Source: an uncultured Lachnospiraceae bacterium
Lineage (GTDB): Bacteria; Bacillota; Clostridia; Lachnospirales; Lachnospiraceae
Direction: 5' to 3'
Assembly (NCBI GenBank): GCA_902782965.1
Contig: CACZPG010000231.1
Span: 1-7,735, forward strand
DNA length: 7,735 nt
Numbering within the stretch: position 1 is the stretch's first letter; every line of letters begins with the position of its first letter. This document shows positions 6,220-7,735 of the stretch, piece after piece. The notes under the pieces are model-generated. The model searched no databases. It had not been told where the DNA came from and was given only the letters and a program-made list of their open reading frames with translations. Position numbers and translations under genes: made by a program.

Positions 6220-7579
6220 ACCAGTTTCTTTCATCAAGTGGTAAGTATTCTTTATGTGTACCCACATACTTATATGCAGGTCTGATAATCTTTCCATGAT
6301 TAGCAAGTTCTTCAATTCTGTGCGCTGACCAACCGGCCATACGTGCTATAGCAAACATAGGGGTGAAAAGTTCTACCGGAATCTTAAGTACCGAATAAAC
6401 AAATCCACTGTAGAAGTCCACATTAGCACACACAGGTTTATGTACATTTCTGTTCTTTGTTATAAGTTCTTTTGCAATTCCCTCTACTCTGTCATACAAT
6501 TCGAATTCCTTCACGAAGCCTTCTGCTTCCGAAAGTTTACGTGCAGCTTCCTTAAGTATCTCTGCTCTCGGATCCGAAATAGTATAAATAGCATGACCCA
6601 TTCCATATATAAGGCCGGCACCGTCAAAGGCCTTCTTATTGAGTATCTTCGTCAGATAGGCTTTGATCTGTGCATCACTCTCTGTATCTTCCACATTCGC
6701 CTTCATATCAGCCATCATCTGCTGAACCTTCAGGTTGGCACCACCATGTCGTGGTCCCTTCAGAGAACCAAGAGAGCCTGCTACTGTCGAATAGGTATCC
6801 GTACCCGTTGTAGTTATAACATGTGTGGTGAAGGATGAGTTATTACCACCACCATGCTCTGCATGAAGTACAAGACATATATCCAGCACCTGCGCCTCCA
6901 GTTCGGTAAAGGACGGATCAGGTCTGAGAAGTCTCAGAATATTCTCTGCTGTAGAGAGTTCCGGCTTCGGTCTGTGGATTATCAGACTTGAATCCATGAA
7001 TTTATGCCTGTAGCTCTGATAACCATAAGAAGCGATTACCGGAAATCTTGCAATCAGACTCAGGGACTGTGCAAGTACATGTCCGACACTGATACTGTCC
7101 GGATCATCATCATAGGAATAAAGCGTCAGAACACATCTCTGAAGCACATTCATTATATTACGACTTGGAGCCTTCATAATGACATCTCTGTTGAAATTAT
7201 CAGGAAGCGGTCTCATATGTCCGAGAATATCCATGAATTCCTTCAGCTGATTCTCCGAAGGAAGCTCCCCGAAAATAAGGAGGAATATCGTCTCTTCAAA
7301 ACCATGTTTGCTTCCGTGGAAGCCTTTGACAAGTTCTCTGATATCATATCCCTGATAGAATAATTCACCGGGAATGGGAACTCTCTCATCACCCTCAACC
7401 CTGAAACCGGATACATCCGATATTTCAGTAAGACCTGTCAGAACACCACGGCCATCAGAATCTCTGAGTCCTCGCTTAACATCGTACTTCGAATACAGTG
7501 ACTGGTCTATTCTGTCTTTTCTATCAAGCATTTCAACATATTTGTCTGACATCTTCGTAAATTCCAAGAATGAATCCAT
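6218..7579 (-). CDS. gltA: Citrate synthase (citrate/2-methylcitrate synthase family)
   Basis: This enzyme condenses oxaloacetate with acetyl-CoA to give citrate in the cytoplasm. In anaerobes with an incomplete TCA cycle it usually feeds 2-oxoglutarate and glutamate synthesis. The 453-residue protein has the family blocks in order. HAEHGGGNNSS spans about 239-249, with H242 at the place of pig H238. GPRHGG contains H278 (pig H274), GMGHAIY contains H329 (pig H320), SDPR contains R338, and CANVDFYSG contains D388 (pig D375). The full catalytic His-His-Asp triad is therefore present with near-family spacing. About 60 residues at the N-terminus precede the core and are mostly charged, as in other clostridial members. 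The start is set by the GGGAGGA site just upstream. No aconitase or isocitrate dehydrogenase gene is visible beside it; its neighbours are a phosphoesterase and a phosphate transporter. A 2-methylcitrate synthase activity cannot be excluded from sequence alone. The symbol is given by function, not by proven orthology. Confidence 0.95.
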   Translation of the reverse strand: MDSFLEFTKMSDKYVEMLDRKDRIDQSLYSKYDVKRGLRDSDGRGVLTGLTEISDVSGFRVEGDERVPIPGELFYQGYDIRELVKGFHGSKHGFEETIFLLIFGELPSENQLKEFMDILGHMRPLPDNFNRDVIMKAPSRNIMNVLQRCVLTLYSYDDDPDSISVGHVLAQSLSLIARFPVIASYGYQSYRHKFMDSSLIIHRPKPELSTAENILRLLRPDPSFTELEAQVLDICLVLHAEHGGGNNSSFTTHVITTTGTDTYSTVAGSLGSLKGPRHGGANLKVQQMMADMKANVEDTESDAQIKAYLTKILNKKAFDGAGLIYGMGHAIYTISDPRAEILKEAARKLSEAEGFVKEFELYDRVEGIAKELITKNRNVHKPVCANVDFYSGFVYSVLKIPVELFTPMFAIARMAGWSAHRIEELANHGKIIRPAYKYVGTHKEYLPLDERNW

Positions 7580-7583
7580 ACTA

Positions 7584-7590
7584 TCCTCCC
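7584..7590 (-). promoter_or_regulatory. Ribosome binding site of the citrate synthase gene
   Basis: The minus strand reads GGGAGGATAGTATG. It is a strong Shine-Dalgarno core (GGAGG) five bases before the ATG at 7577-7579, which fixes that ATG as the start. It lies in the 24-base gap after the metallophosphoesterase stop. Confidence 0.85.
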
Positions 7591-7603
7591 ATAATTAGTC
7601 AAT

Positions 7604-7735
7604 CTATATCTCAACAATATATTTCTCAAATGCGTTTATTACTCTGGTCTTATTATATACATCTTCTCTCTTATGTTCTCGTCCGTAATTAAGATGTACA
7701 TGTCCGTGTATGAAGAGCCTGGGTTCATATTTATC
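7604..7735 (-). CDS. Metallophosphoesterase, calcineurin-like (C-terminal 43 residues only)
   Basis: Only the end of this gene is inside the window; the start lies beyond the right edge. The minus strand reads open from the edge to a TAG at 7604-7606 and encodes 43 residues beginning DKYEPRLFIHGHVHLNYG. The HGHVH block is the C-terminal metal-binding motif (GHxH) of calcineurin-like phosphoesterases, whose histidines bind one of the two active-site metals. Closing residues of the type TRVINAFEKYIVEI fit the final strand of small bacterial members of the family. The family hydrolyses phosphomono- or phosphodiesters using two metal ions; the substrate here cannot be told. The gene ends 24 bases before citrate synthase with no terminator between, so the two may share a transcript. 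The family call is firm for such a short piece because the motif and its setting are characteristic; the N-terminal metal motifs cannot be checked. Confidence 0.85.
   Translation of the reverse strand, partial: DKYEPRLFIHGHVHLNYGREHKREDVYNKTRVINAFEKYIVEI

Noticed and set aside
6440..7363. Two plus-strand open frames of 132 and 119 codons opposite citrate synthase
   Set aside because: Both are antisense to conserved citrate synthase blocks and encode no recognisable protein.
7600..7650. Possible promoter (TTGAGA, 15 bases, TATAGA) before citrate synthase
   Set aside because: The spacing is two bases short of the usual 17, the boxes are imperfect and they lie inside the metallophosphoesterase coding end in A/T-rich sequence, so a chance match is likely.

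Overview
The window is a tightly packed stretch of a bacterial chromosome. All eight genes I can support lie on the minus strand, so they are read here from high to low coordinates. The genes are separated by 76 bases or less, two neighbours overlap (ATGA), and about 97% of the sequence is coding. Moderate-to-low GC, purine-rich Shine-Dalgarno (SD) sites before nearly every gene, and the style of the proteins suggest an anaerobic Firmicute, most likely Lachnospiraceae (Butyrivibrio-like). That placement is inference; there is no rRNA or other marker gene here. I see no tRNA, rRNA, CRISPR array, insertion sequence or convincing factor-independent terminator.

Right part (7735 to 4188). The last 43 residues of a calcineurin-like metallophosphoesterase enter from the right edge. 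They are followed after 24 bases by a 453-residue citrate synthase with all catalytic residues in place. Eleven bases later comes a 672-residue Na+/phosphate-cotransporter-family protein with a PhoU-like cytoplasmic domain. It ends in an unusual Lys/Glu/Ala tail encoded by three 45-base tandem repeats.

Left part (4146 to 1). This is a recognisable MoxR / DUF58 / VWA cluster: a MoxR-family AAA+ ATPase, a DUF58 protein, a small single-pass membrane protein I cannot assign to a family, and two membrane-anchored von Willebrand factor A (VWA) proteins resembling BatA and BatB. The second VWA protein runs off the left edge. The last three genes are joined by very short or overlapping junctions and probably work at the membrane as one complex: the ATPase inside, with VWA domains as metal-dependent binding modules. 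The biochemical role of such clusters is poorly known; aerotolerance, envelope stress and chaperone-like assembly have been proposed in other bacteria.

The most interesting items are the tandem-repeat charged tail on the phosphate transporter, a Tyr/Asp-rich insert in the first VWA domain, the orphan membrane protein between DUF58 and the VWA genes, and an intercistronic hairpin immediately after the DUF58 gene. I found no clear evidence of an entirely new kind of system. The MoxR/VWA module is the closest thing to one whose function is open.
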